A DNA stretch of 64,000 nucleotides from Kribbella jejuensis (GTDB taxonomy: Bacteria; Actinomycetota; Actinomycetes; Propionibacteriales; Kribbellaceae), in assembly GCF_006715085.1 (NCBI RefSeq), contig NZ_VFMM01000001.1:2046001-2110000 (forward strand). The letters are read 5' to 3'. The position numbers were made by a program, and so were the translations under genes. Shown piece by piece: positions 1 to 10,459 of the stretch (position 1 is the first letter of the stretch; each line of letters opens with the position of its first letter). The notes under the pieces were generated by a model. That model searched no databases. It was not told where the DNA came from and saw only the letters and a program-made list of their open reading frames with translations.

Positions 1-175
1 TGCGTGCGGGTGGCGGGAGGAGTGTCGTACGTGCGCGGCGCGGTGGGCCGGCGTGGCTGGGGTGGCGGGAGGGGCGTCGTATCCGGCCGGCGCGGTGAGC
101 CGGCGTGGTGGGGTCGCGGGTCAGGCGTCGTAGCTGGGCGGCGCGGTGGGCGCAGGCGTGGGGTGGTGGGTGGGT
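1..175. repeat. Degenerate G-rich tandem repeat, about 51 bp period
   Basis: Three imperfect copies start at the shared word GTCGTA at 24, 76 and 127, giving periods of 52 and 51 bases. Each copy then carries a GGCGCGGTG-like core and a G-rich tail. No convincing gene lies here. The repeat is just beyond the groL terminator at the window edge, so its full extent is unknown. Confidence 0.6.
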
Positions 176-190
176 TGTCCTGGACAGCAG

Positions 191-225
191 AGCACCGCCC
201 GGCAGCGGGGCTGCCGGGCGGTGCT
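191..225 (-). terminator. Intrinsic terminator of groES-groL
   Basis: A perfect 16-bp stem (arms 191-206 and 210-225) closes on a GGG loop, 27 bases beyond the groL stop. Only a weak U-tract follows, as is common in high-GC actinomycetes. Confidence 0.8.
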
Positions 226-251
226 TGTGCTGTGGAACTGCTGCCTGAGGG

Positions 252-1973
<1,722 letters not shown>

Positions 1974-1993
1974 TCAGGAACAGCGGGCGGACG

Positions 1994-2290
1994 TCACTTG
2001 CTGACGACTGCGAGGATGTCGCGGGCGCCCAGGATCAGGTAGTCCTGGCCGTCGTACTTGACCTCGGTGCCGCCGTACTTGGAGTAGATGACCTTGTCGC
2101 CGACGCTGACGTCCAGCGGGACGCGGTTGCCGTTGTCGTCGATCCGGCCGGGGCCGACGGCGAGGATCTCGCCCTCCTGCGGCTTCTCCTTGGCGGTGTC
2201 CGGGATCACCAGGCCGGACTTCGTGGTCTGCTCGGCTTCGAGCGGCGCGACGAGGACACGGTCCTCGAGCGGCTTGATCGTGACCGACAC
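1994..2290 (-). CDS. groES: Co-chaperonin GroES
   Basis: 98-residue 10-kDa co-chaperonin that caps the GroEL chamber. It begins [12 protein letters not shown] after the initiator and holds the family glycine-rich, charged core ([20 protein letters not shown]) up to the C-terminal [11 protein letters not shown]. The GTG at 2290 is chosen because GGAGG lies just upstream and because family members start there; the reading frame runs open to 2380 but that extension would overlap a CIRCE site. It is the first gene of the groES-groL operon and is preceded by two CIRCE elements. Confidence 0.97.
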   Translation of the reverse strand: MSVTIKPLEDRVLVAPLEAEQTTKSGLVIPDTAKEKPQEGEILAVGPGRIDDNGNRVPLDVSVGDKVIYSKYGGTEVKYDGQDYLILGARDILAVVSK

Positions 2291-2373
2291 TTGCTGACCT
2301 CCACGGTCGATTTCGCTTGTCTGTGGCATGTGGTCGCGCTCCCCTGCCGTCGCGGGGGTCAGAGGCCGGACCG

Positions 2374-2400
2374 CTGGCACCCTCCCACGGAGAGTGCCAA
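2374..2400 (-). promoter_or_regulatory. CIRCE operator, proximal copy
   Basis: CTGGCACCC, a 9-base spacer, then GAGTGCCAA. This matches the CIRCE design (TTAGCACTC-N9-GAGTGCTAA) with a few mismatches in the groES-proximal half. HrcA would bind here to repress groES-groL. Confidence 0.85.
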
Positions 2401-2419
2401 CACCGAATCTAGGCCGCGA

Positions 2420-2446
2420 TTAGCACTCGGTCAACTCGAGTGCCAA
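2420..2446 (-). promoter_or_regulatory. CIRCE operator, distal copy
   Basis: TTAGCACTC, 9 bases, then GAGTGCCAA, only one mismatch from the canonical HrcA operator. It lies about 130 bases upstream of the groES start and 46 bases from the second copy. A housekeeping promoter for groES probably overlaps this pair. Confidence 0.93.
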
Positions 2447-2497
2447 ACGAATCTCGGTTGCGGCGCACTGGCCGCCGGAACCAGGTGAGTACACAAT

Positions 2498-3094
2498 GTG
2501 GTTATGCGGCTACCCAAGCTGTCCGGCAAGACCCTCGCCGTGCTGGCGGCGGTCGGCGCCGTCGCTGTCGGAGGCGTCGCAGCCAACGCCTCGAAGCACG
2601 ACTCCCCGGCCGCTTCTGCAGCGCCGACGCCGGCCAAGCCTCAGACGGACCAGCCTCGGACGGACCAGCCGGTCTCGCACGTCGCGACGGCGGCCGAGTT
2701 GCAGGCCGCAGCCGCGCTGCCGCAGTGCAGATCCGCGAGGCTCGTCCCGGTCAACCGCAGCTGGGGCATCCCGATGCCGTCGCTGCTCGGCAGCACCAGC
2801 ACCACATGCAATCTCAAGTACGGCGACAACCCGTACCGCGGCTCCGACCGGACGGGTGATCCGGAGACCGCGATCTTGGTACTGCAGCGCAATCTGAACT
2901 TCTGCTACGGCAGCAAGCTCTCCGTCGACGGTATCTACGGCAGCAAGACCCGCGCAGCGATCAAGGCCGTCCAGAGCAGGCACCACCTGGTGGTGGACGG
3001 CATCTACGGCCCGAAGACCCGCTCCGCGATGAACTGGCGCCTGTACTCGATGGCGACCCGCAGCTGGAGCAGGGGCTGTTCCAGCCCGCTCTAA
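2498..3094 (+). CDS. Secreted peptidoglycan-binding domain protein
   Basis: 198-residue exported protein. Residues 1-32 form a signal peptide with a Lys/Arg start, a hydrophobic core LAVLAAVGAVAVGGVAA and a likely cut after ANA. A Ser/Pro/Thr-rich linker follows. The C-terminal half is a peptidoglycan_binding_1 fold (PF01471) with the tandem signatures DGIYGSKTRAAI and DGIYGPKTRSAM. No catalytic domain is attached, so it probably anchors to or senses cell wall. Start GTG 2498 has AGGTGAG eight bases upstream; ATG 2504 is an alternative. It is transcribed divergently from groES. Confidence 0.8.
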   Translation: MVMRLPKLSGKTLAVLAAVGAVAVGGVAANASKHDSPAASAAPTPAKPQTDQPRTDQPVSHVATAAELQAAAALPQCRSARLVPVNRSWGIPMPSLLGSTSTTCNLKYGDNPYRGSDRTGDPETAILVLQRNLNFCYGSKLSVDGIYGSKTRAAIKAVQSRHHLVVDGIYGPKTRSAMNWRLYSMATRSWSRGCSSPL

Positions 3095-3103
3095 AGTTGC
3101 TGG

Positions 3104-4273
3104 GTGACTGTCACCGCTTTGCTGGACAGACCGGGCGCCGAGGTGCTGGCTGCTGCCTGCGCCGAGTTCCGCCCCGGCAGCGAGCTCCAATTGGTGGAGA
3201 AGCTCAGACGCCGGTACGACGCAACGCTTGTCACGGCTGCAGTCACGCAAGCCGCGTTGCGCCACCGCGCCGTAGCCAAGTTCGGCCCGGACGCGGAGCG
3301 CATGTACTTCACCCCCGACGGCCTGGAGCAAGCCACCCGCACCACGGTCGCCACGCACCGCGCGACCCGCCTCGCGACGACCATGCCGGGCGCCACGATG
3401 GTCGACCTGGGCTGCGGCATCGGCGGCGACCTCATCACGGCGGCCCGCGCCGGACTACGGGTCACTGGCGTAGAACGCGATCCGGAGACAGCAGCCACCG
3501 CCCGCGCCAACCTGTCCGTACTCGGGCTGCCGGGTGACGTACTGGTTGGCGACGCCGAGTCCACCGACCTCACGCCGTACGACGTGGTGTTCGCAGACCC
3601 TGCCCGTCGCGCAGACGGGCGGCGTGTGTTCGACCACAACGCCTACTCGCCACCCTGGTCGTTCGTGACCGCTCTGCTCGAACGGACGGCCTGCGTGAAG
3701 GTCGCGCCCGGCATCCCGCACGACGCGATCCCGGAGAGCGTGGAAGCGGAGTGGATCAGCGACGCCGGTGAGGTCAAGGAGGCCGCGCTCTGGTCCGGGC
3801 AGCTGTCCACGGGCATCTCCCGCCGAGCCACACTGCTGCCGGGCGGAGCCACGGTCACGGATGCGCCGGACGTCGACAGCGGTCCGGTGGGCCAGTACAT
3901 CTACGAGCCGGACGGTGCTGTTGTCAGGGCCGGTCTGGTCACCGCAGTCGCCGCGGTGGTCGACGGTTGGCTGCTGGATCCGCGCATTGCCTATGTGACG
4001 GCCGCGAAGTACGTCCCGACCCCACTTGCCTCGTCGTACGAGGTGCTGGAAGAGCTGCCCTACAAGGAGAAAGCCTTGCGCGCCTGGGTGCGTCAGCAGG
4101 GCATCGGGACGTTGGAGATCAAGAAGCGCGGTGTGGACCTCGACCCCGCCCAGCTGCGCAAGAAGCTCGCACCCAAAGGATCAGCGCAAGCGACCTTGAT
4201 CGTCACACGCATCGGCCGGGACGCGGTCGCCTACTCCTGCCGCAGGGTGACGACCACCTTGCCGGTCGCCTGA
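3104..4273 (+). CDS. Class I SAM-dependent methyltransferase with THUMP-like C-terminus
   Basis: 389-residue cytosolic protein. SAM-binding motif I is MVDLGCGIGGDL (about residues 102-113), an acidic GVERDPE follows, and the motif IV region reads FADPARR (about 165-171), as in RNA methyltransferases. The C-terminal 70 residues (KKRGVDLDPAQLRKKL, VTRIGRDAVAYSC) match the THUMP-like domain usually fused to this methyltransferase. The target is probably RNA, but the substrate is not known from the sequence. GTG 3104 lies 9 bases after the preceding stop. Its 3' end overlaps the convergent dehydrogenase gene by 43 bases. Confidence 0.8.
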   Translation: MTVTALLDRPGAEVLAAACAEFRPGSELQLVEKLRRRYDATLVTAAVTQAALRHRAVAKFGPDAERMYFTPDGLEQATRTTVATHRATRLATTMPGATMVDLGCGIGGDLITAARAGLRVTGVERDPETAATARANLSVLGLPGDVLVGDAESTDLTPYDVVFADPARRADGRRVFDHNAYSPPWSFVTALLERTACVKVAPGIPHDAIPESVEAEWISDAGEVKEAALWSGQLSTGISRRATLLPGGATVTDAPDVDSGPVGQYIYEPDGAVVRAGLVTAVAAVVDGWLLDPRIAYVTAAKYVPTPLASSYEVLEELPYKEKALRAWVRQQGIGTLEIKKRGVDLDPAQLRKKLAPKGSAQATLIVTRIGRDAVAYSCRRVTTTLPVA

Positions 4274-5184
4274 TCGTCCTCCATGTACCGGTGCGCCGCG
4301 GCGATCTCGTCCAGCTTGAACACCTGGTCCACGTTCGGCCGGTAGACGCCCGCCTGGACCTCGTCGACGATCCGCTGCAGCACGTCCGCGCGACCGCGCA
4401 TCGTCTCGCTGTGGAAGGCGGTCAGCCGGGTACCACTCGGGATCATCGCGATCGGCTCGAACGCCTCGATCAGCCAGCCGCTGAGCGATCCCGCGACACA
4501 GACCGTGCCACCTGGTCGTACGACCTGCAGCGAGTCCACCGCCGTCCGCGCACCGACCAGATCGAGGACGTAGTCCGGTCCGTCGGGCCAGACGTCCAGC
4601 ACCGATCCGTCGACCAGCACGTGATCGGCGGTGAGCGCGGCGGCCTTCCGCGCCTGCCGCGTGGTGACCGCCGTCTGCACGCCGTGCCCGGCGGCGATCG
4701 CGGCCGCAGCCATGCCGACCGAGGACGTACCGCCGCGGATCAGCAACCGGCCACCACGCTCGATCGCCAACGCGTCCAGCGAGCCCTGCGCGGTCAGATA
4801 GGTCTCCGGCAACGCCGCCAGCACCTCCCACGGCAAGGTCGAGGTGATCGGCATCAACGTTGCGTTGGGCAACAACGCGAACTCGGCGTAGCCGCCGTCG
4901 TACGCCCGGCCCATCTCGCCCATCACCGCCGCGACCGTGGTCCCCTCGGGGACGGCCGGATTCGTCGAGATCTCGACCACGCCGACGCACTCGATCCCGA
5001 GGACCCGCGGAAACACCACCGACGGCGAATGGCCCTGCCTGGTCCGCAGCTCCGACCGGTTGAGCCCGGCCGCGTACACCCGGACCAGACTCCAGCCGTC
5101 TCGCACCGCCGGCACCGGCAGCTCCCGAATCTCCAGCACCTCCGGGCCACCGGCCCGTACACACACCGCCGCACGCATCGTCAT
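4231..5184 (-). CDS. Quinone-oxidoreductase-type (MDR) NADPH dehydrogenase
   Basis: 317-residue medium-chain dehydrogenase/reductase. It has an N-terminal GroES-like fold (residues 1-110) and a Rossmann fold with the nucleotide-binding run IRGGTSSVGMAAAAIAAGHG. The cysteine-rich structural zinc lobe of alcohol dehydrogenases is absent, so it resembles zinc-free quinone or enone reductases. The C-terminal segment VYRPNVDQVFKLDEIAAAHR is typical of the family. Start ATG 5184 (MTM) is chosen over the ATG two codons later; both are possible. It is divergent from an AraC regulator 54 bases away, which probably controls it. Substrate unknown. Confidence 0.85.
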   Translation of the reverse strand: MTMRAAVCVRAGGPEVLEIRELPVPAVRDGWSLVRVYAAGLNRSELRTRQGHSPSVVFPRVLGIECVGVVEISTNPAVPEGTTVAAVMGEMGRAYDGGYAEFALLPNATLMPITSTLPWEVLAALPETYLTAQGSLDALAIERGGRLLIRGGTSSVGMAAAAIAAGHGVQTAVTTRQARKAAALTADHVLVDGSVLDVWPDGPDYVLDLVGARTAVDSLQVVRPGGTVCVAGSLSGWLIEAFEPIAMIPSGTRLTAFHSETMRGRADVLQRIVDEVQAGVYRPNVDQVFKLDEIAAAHRYMEDDQATGKVVVTLRQE

Positions 5185-5238
5185 GCGTCCACTGTCGCCG
5201 CAGGACACCGTGGCCGACCACCGATAGAATGCCAAACT

Positions 5239-6015
5239 ATGCCCGTTGGCCGCCAACCGGTCCGATCGGAGCTGTTCCCGTCCGCGGGCGCCCACCAGTG
5301 GGAGTCCGGCGGCATCAGCCCGGTGCACACCCACGACGAAGGACATCTCGTGTACGCCGCCCGCGGCGTCCTGTCGGTCCACACGGATCGGCGTACGTCG
5401 ATCGTCCCGGCCAACCGCGTCGCCTGGACCCCGGCCGGTACCACCCACCATCACCGCGCGCACGGCGAGACGGACATGCGCATCGTCTTCCTGCCGACAG
5501 CACTGGCCCGTCGACTCCCCGATCGCCCAGCGGTCTTCCTGGCCTCAGGCCTCGCCCGCGAGGTCCTCCTCGCACTGACCAGCCGCGAGCTCGAAAGCAC
5601 GGCCCGCGCTCGACTGCACCGGGTCCTCGCCGACGAGCTCGACGAAGCGACCGAGCAACCGTTGCAACTCCCCGAACCGCAGGACGACCGCCTTCGCGCG
5701 ATCGCCCAGCACCTGCACGAGAACCCCGCCGACAACACGCCACTCGCGGACCTCGGCCGCCAGGTGGGAGCCGGCGCCCGCACGCTCAGCCGGCTGCTCC
5801 GCAACGAGCTCGGCATGACGTACTACGAATGGCGCACGCAGCTGCGCATCTACCACGCGCTCGTCCTGCTCGCCGACGGCCACGACACGACGTACGTCGC
5901 GCACGCGTGCGGCTGGGCGAACCCGAGCGGCTTCATCGCCGCCTTCGCCGCGATCGTCGGCACCACGCCCGGCCGGCATCGCGGACTTGCGCTCGACCAA
6001 CATTCGAACATATGA
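5239..6015 (+). CDS. AraC-family transcriptional regulator with cupin sensor
   Basis: 258 residues. The N-terminal half is a cupin-like sensor (HTHDEGHLVYAARG, metal-site-like histidines, residues 25-100). The C-terminal 100 residues are the double helix-turn-helix of AraC/XylS proteins (LGRQVGAGARTLSRLLRNE and VAHACGWANPSGFIAAF). The ATG at 5239 begins the conserved cupin region; the frame is open far upstream, but that part antisenses neighbouring genes. The divergent arrangement with the MDR dehydrogenase suggests local control of that gene. Confidence 0.88.
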   Translation: MPVGRQPVRSELFPSAGAHQWESGGISPVHTHDEGHLVYAARGVLSVHTDRRTSIVPANRVAWTPAGTTHHHRAHGETDMRIVFLPTALARRLPDRPAVFLASGLAREVLLALTSRELESTARARLHRVLADELDEATEQPLQLPEPQDDRLRAIAQHLHENPADNTPLADLGRQVGAGARTLSRLLRNELGMTYYEWRTQLRIYHALVLLADGHDTTYVAHACGWANPSGFIAAFAAIVGTTPGRHRGLALDQHSNI

Positions 6016-6190
6016 TCGATCTCGCGAGCGGGTCTCCGGGTGACTTGCCGACGAGCGAGGTGCTGCGCTCGTTGCCGCGCTCCCCGGAGGCCCGCCACTA
6101 ATCCTTCATCGTGCGTTCACCTGCGGCGGCCAGGCTGGGAGCAGAACCGGTTGGCCGCTGACCGTTCGCCTGGGGAGCAAGCGGTGCGCG

Positions 6191-6916
6191 TCACCCCCAG
6201 GCCTTTGCCCGGACCCGTCTCTTCACCGGCAGCCGGAACCGCGCCGCCGCGATCCCGGCGACCGCCGACACGATCTCGACCCCCACGCGCGAACGGGTCA
6301 CCGGCAAGTGCACGTCACCACCACCGGCCGGATCGCCCCGGACGAACTCGGCGACCAGGCGGTTCCAGTCCCTCGGCCGCTTCAGCATCGCGTGACCTTC
6401 GCCGGCGAGCGCGTACGTCGTCACCGCGACCCCGGCTGCCCGCAGCCGCCGTGCGTACACCGTCGTCGCCGCCGGATCGGTCATCGTGTCGTCGGTGCCG
6501 TGCACGAAGGTGACCGGCGGACGGAGCGCGACGAGCGGCTCACCCGGCGGCAGCCACGGCGCGAGCGCGAGAACGCCCGCCACCCGCGGATGGTCGCCGG
6601 CCGCGACCACGGCGCGCCCGCCCATCGAATGCCCGATCAGCAGCACCCGCTCGTAGCGCAACTCGTCCAGCACCGCACGCAGATCGATGGCCGGATCACC
6701 CTCGGCGTTCCAACCTCGGAAGCGATAGCGGGCGAACCCGATCGCCGCACCTGGTGCGGCTTTCCGCGCGACCGCGGCGAACGGCCACATCCGCAGCAAC
6801 GCGGGCCGCCACAGATGCGGCGGCGCTTGCGAGTACTCCTCGCCGCCGTGGGCGAGCAGCACCAAGGTGCCGGCCCCCGCCGGATCGCGGACGAGGTCGA
6901 CACCTGGCGGCCTCAC
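6191..6916 (-). CDS. Alpha/beta hydrolase
   Basis: 241-residue cytosolic alpha/beta hydrolase. The nucleophile elbow is GHSMGG, the oxyanion region LLAHGGEE is near the N-terminus, and the late motif VHGTDDTMTDP supplies the acid, with the catalytic His in GEGHAML. GTG 6916 is the start because it overlaps the GNAT stop in a GTGA junction, implying coupled translation. Substrate unknown. An imperfect hairpin (6168-6202) sits at its 3' end and may help termination. Confidence 0.8.
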   Translation of the reverse strand: MRPPGVDLVRDPAGAGTLVLLAHGGEEYSQAPPHLWRPALLRMWPFAAVARKAAPGAAIGFARYRFRGWNAEGDPAIDLRAVLDELRYERVLLIGHSMGGRAVVAAGDHPRVAGVLALAPWLPPGEPLVALRPPVTFVHGTDDTMTDPAATTVYARRLRAAGVAVTTYALAGEGHAMLKRPRDWNRLVAEFVRGDPAGGGDVHLPVTRSRVGVEIVSAVAGIAAARFRLPVKRRVRAKAWG

Positions 6917-7359
6917 GGCTGTGCGTACAGCTCGGCCGCTTCCTTGCGGATCGCCATCATCCGGCCCGGCGGCGTCTCGGTGAAACCGTACGAACGGTAG
7001 AGCTCGTGCGCGTCCGCCGTCGCCAGCAGCACCTGCCGCAGACCCTTCAGGTCCGGGTGTTCGAGCAGCGTCGACACGACGAACCGGCCGAGGCCGTGCC
7101 CGCGGTGCGACTCCACCACGAACACGTCCGCCAGCCACGCGAACGTGGCCCGGTCCGTCACCATCCGCGCGTACGCGACCATCGCACCGTCCGCGCCGTA
7201 CACCCCGAGGTTCAGCGAACCGGCGATCGCCCGCTCGACGACGTCCCGCGGGATGCCGGTAGCCCAGTACGACGTACTCAGGAAGCCCTGCACGACCGCC
7301 GCATCGATCCGCTCAGCGTCGTCGTCCGCCTCGAAGCCGTCCGGCCCGGTCCATTTCAT
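6913..7359 (-). CDS. GNAT-family N-acetyltransferase
   Basis: 148-residue acetyltransferase. The acetyl-CoA loop reads [15 protein letters not shown] (an R/Q-x-x-G-x-G variant) and the C-terminal strand carries ELYRSYGF. Coding overlaps on both sides (ATGA with tsaD upstream, GTGA with the hydrolase downstream) place it at the tail of the tsaE-tsaB-rimI-tsaD transcript. The substrate cannot be read from the sequence. Confidence 0.82.
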   Translation of the reverse strand: MKWTGPDGFEADDDAERIDAAVVQGFLSTSYWATGIPRDVVERAIAGSLNLGVYGADGAMVAYARMVTDRATFAWLADVFVVESHRGHGLGRFVVSTLLEHPDLKGLRQVLLATADAHELYRSYGFTETPPGRMMAIRKEAAELYAQP

Positions 7360-8408
7360 GTGTTCAGTACCTCCGTGATCGGCATCGAGGAGTCGGCGGG
7401 GAGATCCAGTGGCGACGGAGTACGGCCGGCGCGGACGAGTTCCGAACCCAGTGCGGCGACCATCGCGCCGTTGTCCGTACAGAGTCCGGGCCGCGGCACC
7501 CGCACCGCGATCCCGGCCGCGTTCGCCCGCTCCTCGGCCATCGCCCGGAGCCGGGAGTTCGCCGCGACGCCGCCGCCGATCAGCAGATGCTCGAACCCGC
7601 GATCCTTGCACGCGTCGATCGCCTTGCGGGTCAGTACGTCGCAGACCGCCTCCTGGAACGCGGCCGCGACATGGTTCACCGGCACGTCCTCCCCGTCGCG
7701 GCGACGAGCTTCGACCCAGCGCGCGACAGCGGTCTTCAGCCCGGAGAACGAGAAGTCGAACCGGTGCCGCTCGAGGTCCCGCTGCGAGGTCAGCCCCCGC
7801 GGGAACGTGACGTACAACCGGTCGCCGCCGTCACGGGCCGCCTTGTCGATCCACGGACCACCCGGGAACGGCAGCCCGAGCACCCGCGCGACCTTGTCGA
7901 ACGCCTCGCCCGCCGCGTCGTCGATCGTGCTTCCCATCGGTACGACGCCCTCGGTGATGTCCTCGACCGCGAGCAGCGAGGAGTGCCCGCCCGACACCAG
8001 CATCGCGACACAACCCTTCGGCAGGTCACCGTGCTCCAAGGTGTCGACAGCGACGTGCGCGGCGAGGTGGTTCACGCCGTAGATCGGCTTGTCCAGCGAC
8101 AGCGCGAGGCCCTTCGCCGCCGCGACGCCGACGAGCAGTGCTCCGGCCAGACCGGGACCGCTCGTGACCGCGACGGCGTCCACGTCGGCCGGCTTGATCC
8201 CGGCCGTCTCGCAGGCGCGGCGGATCGTCGGCACCATCGCCTCGAGATGCGCCCGGCTCGCCACCTCGGGAACCACGCCACCGAACCGCGCGTGCTCCTC
8301 GACACTGGACGCGATCGCGTCCGCGAGCAACGTCTGCCCGCGCACGATCCCCACCCCGGTCTCGTCACACGAGGTCTCGATCCCGAGGATCAGAGGCTCT
8401 TCTTTCAC
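7356..8408 (-). CDS. tsaD: tRNA N6-adenosine threonylcarbamoyltransferase TsaD
   Basis: 350-residue ASKHA-fold enzyme that transfers the threonylcarbamoyl group to A37 of ANN-decoding tRNAs, working with TsaB and TsaE. It begins [15 protein letters not shown], has the metal-binding pair in VNHLAAHV (about residues 112-116), and the family motifs SGGHSSLL and [16 protein letters not shown] 8408 has GGGAGGA upstream and overlaps the rimI stop (GTGA). It is the fourth gene in a nearly gapless chain of t6A genes. Confidence 0.96.
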   Translation of the reverse strand: MKEEPLILGIETSCDETGVGIVRGQTLLADAIASSVEEHARFGGVVPEVASRAHLEAMVPTIRRACETAGIKPADVDAVAVTSGPGLAGALLVGVAAAKGLALSLDKPIYGVNHLAAHVAVDTLEHGDLPKGCVAMLVSGGHSSLLAVEDITEGVVPMGSTIDDAAGEAFDKVARVLGLPFPGGPWIDKAARDGGDRLYVTFPRGLTSQRDLERHRFDFSFSGLKTAVARWVEARRRDGEDVPVNHVAAAFQEAVCDVLTRKAIDACKDRGFEHLLIGGGVAANSRLRAMAEERANAAGIAVRVPRPGLCTDNGAMVAALGSELVRAGRTPSPLDLPADSSMPITEVLNT

Positions 8409-8854
8409 GCTTCCTCCCGCCACCGCATGATCACCGCATCCTCGCCACCGGCGTAGTACCCGCGCCGCCGGCTGATCTCCTCGAATCCGAATCCCCGGTA
8501 GAGGCCGATCGCCGACTCGTTGCTTGCAGCAACTTCCAGCAGGACAGTCCGTCCCGCACAACGTTCCAGGGCGATCGTCAACAGCTGCCCACCGATGCCC
8601 GTCCGGCGCTCGGCCGGCGCCACGGCGATCCGCAGTACCTCGACCACATCGAGCTCGACGGGTGGCAGCAGCAGTACGACGTACCCGACGACGGCGCCCT
8701 CGTCCGCGACCAGCACCACCCGATCCTCGGACAACCGCTCGAACTCGTTCACCCAAGCAATGGAGCTCCACGCTTCACGCCCGAAGCACACCGCATCGAG
8801 CGCGACCAGCGCAGCCAGATCGTCAGCGACAGCAGCCCGGATCGCAGGTCTCAC
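8405..8854 (-). CDS. rimI: Ribosomal-protein-S18-type alanine N-acetyltransferase RimI
   Basis: 149-residue GNAT enzyme. The acetyl-CoA motif is [15 protein letters not shown], and [19 protein letters not shown] is the signature of RimI. Family members acetylate N-terminal alanine of S18. GTG 8854 overlaps the tsaB stop in GTGA and gives the usual length. The order tsaB-rimI-tsaD is conserved in actinobacteria. Confidence 0.92.
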   Translation of the reverse strand: MRPAIRAAVADDLAALVALDAVCFGREAWSSIAWVNEFERLSEDRVVLVADEGAVVGYVVLLLPPVELDVVEVLRIAVAPAERRTGIGGQLLTIALERCAGRTVLLEVAASNESAIGLYRGFGFEEISRRRGYYAGGEDAVIMRWREEA

Positions 8855-9531
8855 AGCACGCTCTTCGGGCCGCTGGACATCGTCACGTCCGGACGGCGTA
8901 GATACATCGGCTCCGGCGCCACGACCTCCAGCGTCCGAGTCGCCACGCCGGTCGCCAGGACCTCCGCCGACGGGTACTCGGCCACACCGACCTCGTCGCC
9001 GGCGGCGACCGCTGATTCGACGCCGAGCGTCTCGCCGTACAGCACCGCACCGCGGCCGATCACCGGCAACCCGGAGAGCACGTGCGCGACCTCGGCCGGC
9101 TTGTCCACCGCGGGACCTTCCAGGCGGCGACGGCTGCCGTCGGCGGCGGGTCCGTCGTACAGCGCCCAGTAGATCTCCTTGCGCCGCGCGTCGGTGGCGA
9201 CCGCGACCGGCAGCGTCAGGGTCGACTGCCGCGCGAGGATGTCGAGGCTGCACACCCCGGCGACCTCGATCCCGAGAACTTCGCCCATCGTCCGCGCGGT
9301 CACCAGCCCGACCCGCAGCCCGGTGAACGGCCCCGGCCCGACGCCGACCGCGATCCCGGTCAGGTCGCGCGGCGTCACGCCCGCGCTCTCCAGCGCCGCC
9401 GCGATCGCCGGCGCGAGCAGCTCACCGTGCCGCAGCGCATCCACGGTTGTCGACGAGGCGACGATCTCCCCGGTCGGTGTCGCCAGCGCGACGGTGACGG
9501 CAGCACTCGAGGTGTCGAAGGCAAGCAACAT
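8851..9531 (-). CDS. tsaB: tRNA threonylcarbamoyladenosine biosynthesis protein TsaB
   Basis: 226-residue ASKHA-fold partner of TsaD. It begins MLLAFDTSSAAVTVAL and holds the TsaB hallmark GVGPGPFTGLRVGL (about residues 63-76). It scaffolds TsaD and TsaE in the t6A complex and has no catalytic metal site itself. One base separates it from the upstream tsaE-fusion gene. Confidence 0.95.
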   Translation of the reverse strand: MLLAFDTSSAAVTVALATPTGEIVASSTTVDALRHGELLAPAIAAALESAGVTPRDLTGIAVGVGPGPFTGLRVGLVTARTMGEVLGIEVAGVCSLDILARQSTLTLPVAVATDARRKEIYWALYDGPAADGSRRRLEGPAVDKPAEVAHVLSGLPVIGRGAVLYGETLGVESAVAAGDEVGVAEYPSAEVLATGVATRTLEVVAPEPMYLRRPDVTMSSGPKSVL

Positions 9532-9532
9532 G

Positions 9533-10459
9533 TCAGTTCTTCTCCAGGGCCGAAACGCGTACGCCGGAGGCCGCCCAGCGGGGGCCGACCGGGGTGATCC
9601 GCAGTGAACGCGTCTCGTCGGTGTCGTCGTCGCCGCGCGTGACCACGATGTCGAGCCGGTCCGGCGCGAGCCCCTCGGCCAGCCCGTGACCCCACTCGAC
9701 GACGGTCACCGCGTCCTCCAGGCTCGCGTCCAGGTCGAGGTCGTCCAGCTCGGCGAACCCGCCGACCCGGTACGCGTCCACATGCACCAGCGCGGGCCCA
9801 CCGACCAGTGAGGGATGCACGCGCGAGATCACGAACGTCGGCGACGTGATCGCGCCACGGACCTTCAGCCCGGCGCCGAGCCCCTGCGTGAACGTGGTCT
9901 TGCCGGCACCGAGATCGCCGGACAGTACGAGTACGTCGCCCGCGCGCAGCTGGCCCGCGAGCTCCTCACCGATCGCCTGCATGTCGTCCGCGGTCGGCAC
10001 CGTCAGCTCGATCGGGAGCGCCTTCGCGTAGATCAGGTTGTGCGCCTGACGGTCGACCACGGAGTACCCGCGGCGCCGCCAGAACTCCACGGTGTCCGGC
10101 AGCTCGACCCGCGCGATCAGGTTCACCCGGTTGAACCCACGCCGTACCGCGACCTCCTCGGCGCAGCCGACCATCGCGGACGCGACACCGCGGGCCTGGT
10201 ACCGCGGGTCGACCGAGACACGACGCAGGTGCAGTACGTCGCCGTCCTGCTCGAACAGCATTGCCCCGAGCGGTACGCCGTCGCTGAGCACCAGCAGCCC
10301 GCCGTGCTCGGCGATCGCCGCACCGACCGTTGCGGCGTTCTCGGACAGCTGGGTCGACGGCGGGTCGAGCGCGCGCCGCGCGGAGAAGGCGTGATGGATC
10401 ACGTTGACGATGTCGTCGACGTGTTCCTGCGTGGCGTCGACGACGTGCAGGTCGGTCAT
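9533..10459 (-). CDS. tsaE: GNAT-TsaE fusion: acetyltransferase domain plus t6A ATPase
   Basis: 308-residue two-domain protein. Residues 1-147 are a GNAT acetyltransferase fold with VSVDPRYQARGVASAM as the acetyl-CoA loop and VEFWRRRGYSVVDR as the late strands. Residues 150-308 are TsaE, the P-loop ATPase of the t6A complex, with Walker A GDLGAGKTT at 181-189, then ITSPTFVI, HVDAYR and VVEWG. The fusion is in frame with no internal start of obvious strength. The start ATG 10459 overlaps the upstream hydrolase stop (ATGA). TsaE alone is usually about 150 residues. Confidence 0.93.
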   Translation of the reverse strand: MTDLHVVDATQEHVDDIVNVIHHAFSARRALDPPSTQLSENAATVGAAIAEHGGLLVLSDGVPLGAMLFEQDGDVLHLRRVSVDPRYQARGVASAMVGCAEEVAVRRGFNRVNLIARVELPDTVEFWRRRGYSVVDRQAHNLIYAKALPIELTVPTADDMQAIGEELAGQLRAGDVLVLSGDLGAGKTTFTQGLGAGLKVRGAITSPTFVISRVHPSLVGGPALVHVDAYRVGGFAELDDLDLDASLEDAVTVVEWGHGLAEGLAPDRLDIVVTRGDDDTDETRSLRITPVGPRWAASGVRVSALEKN

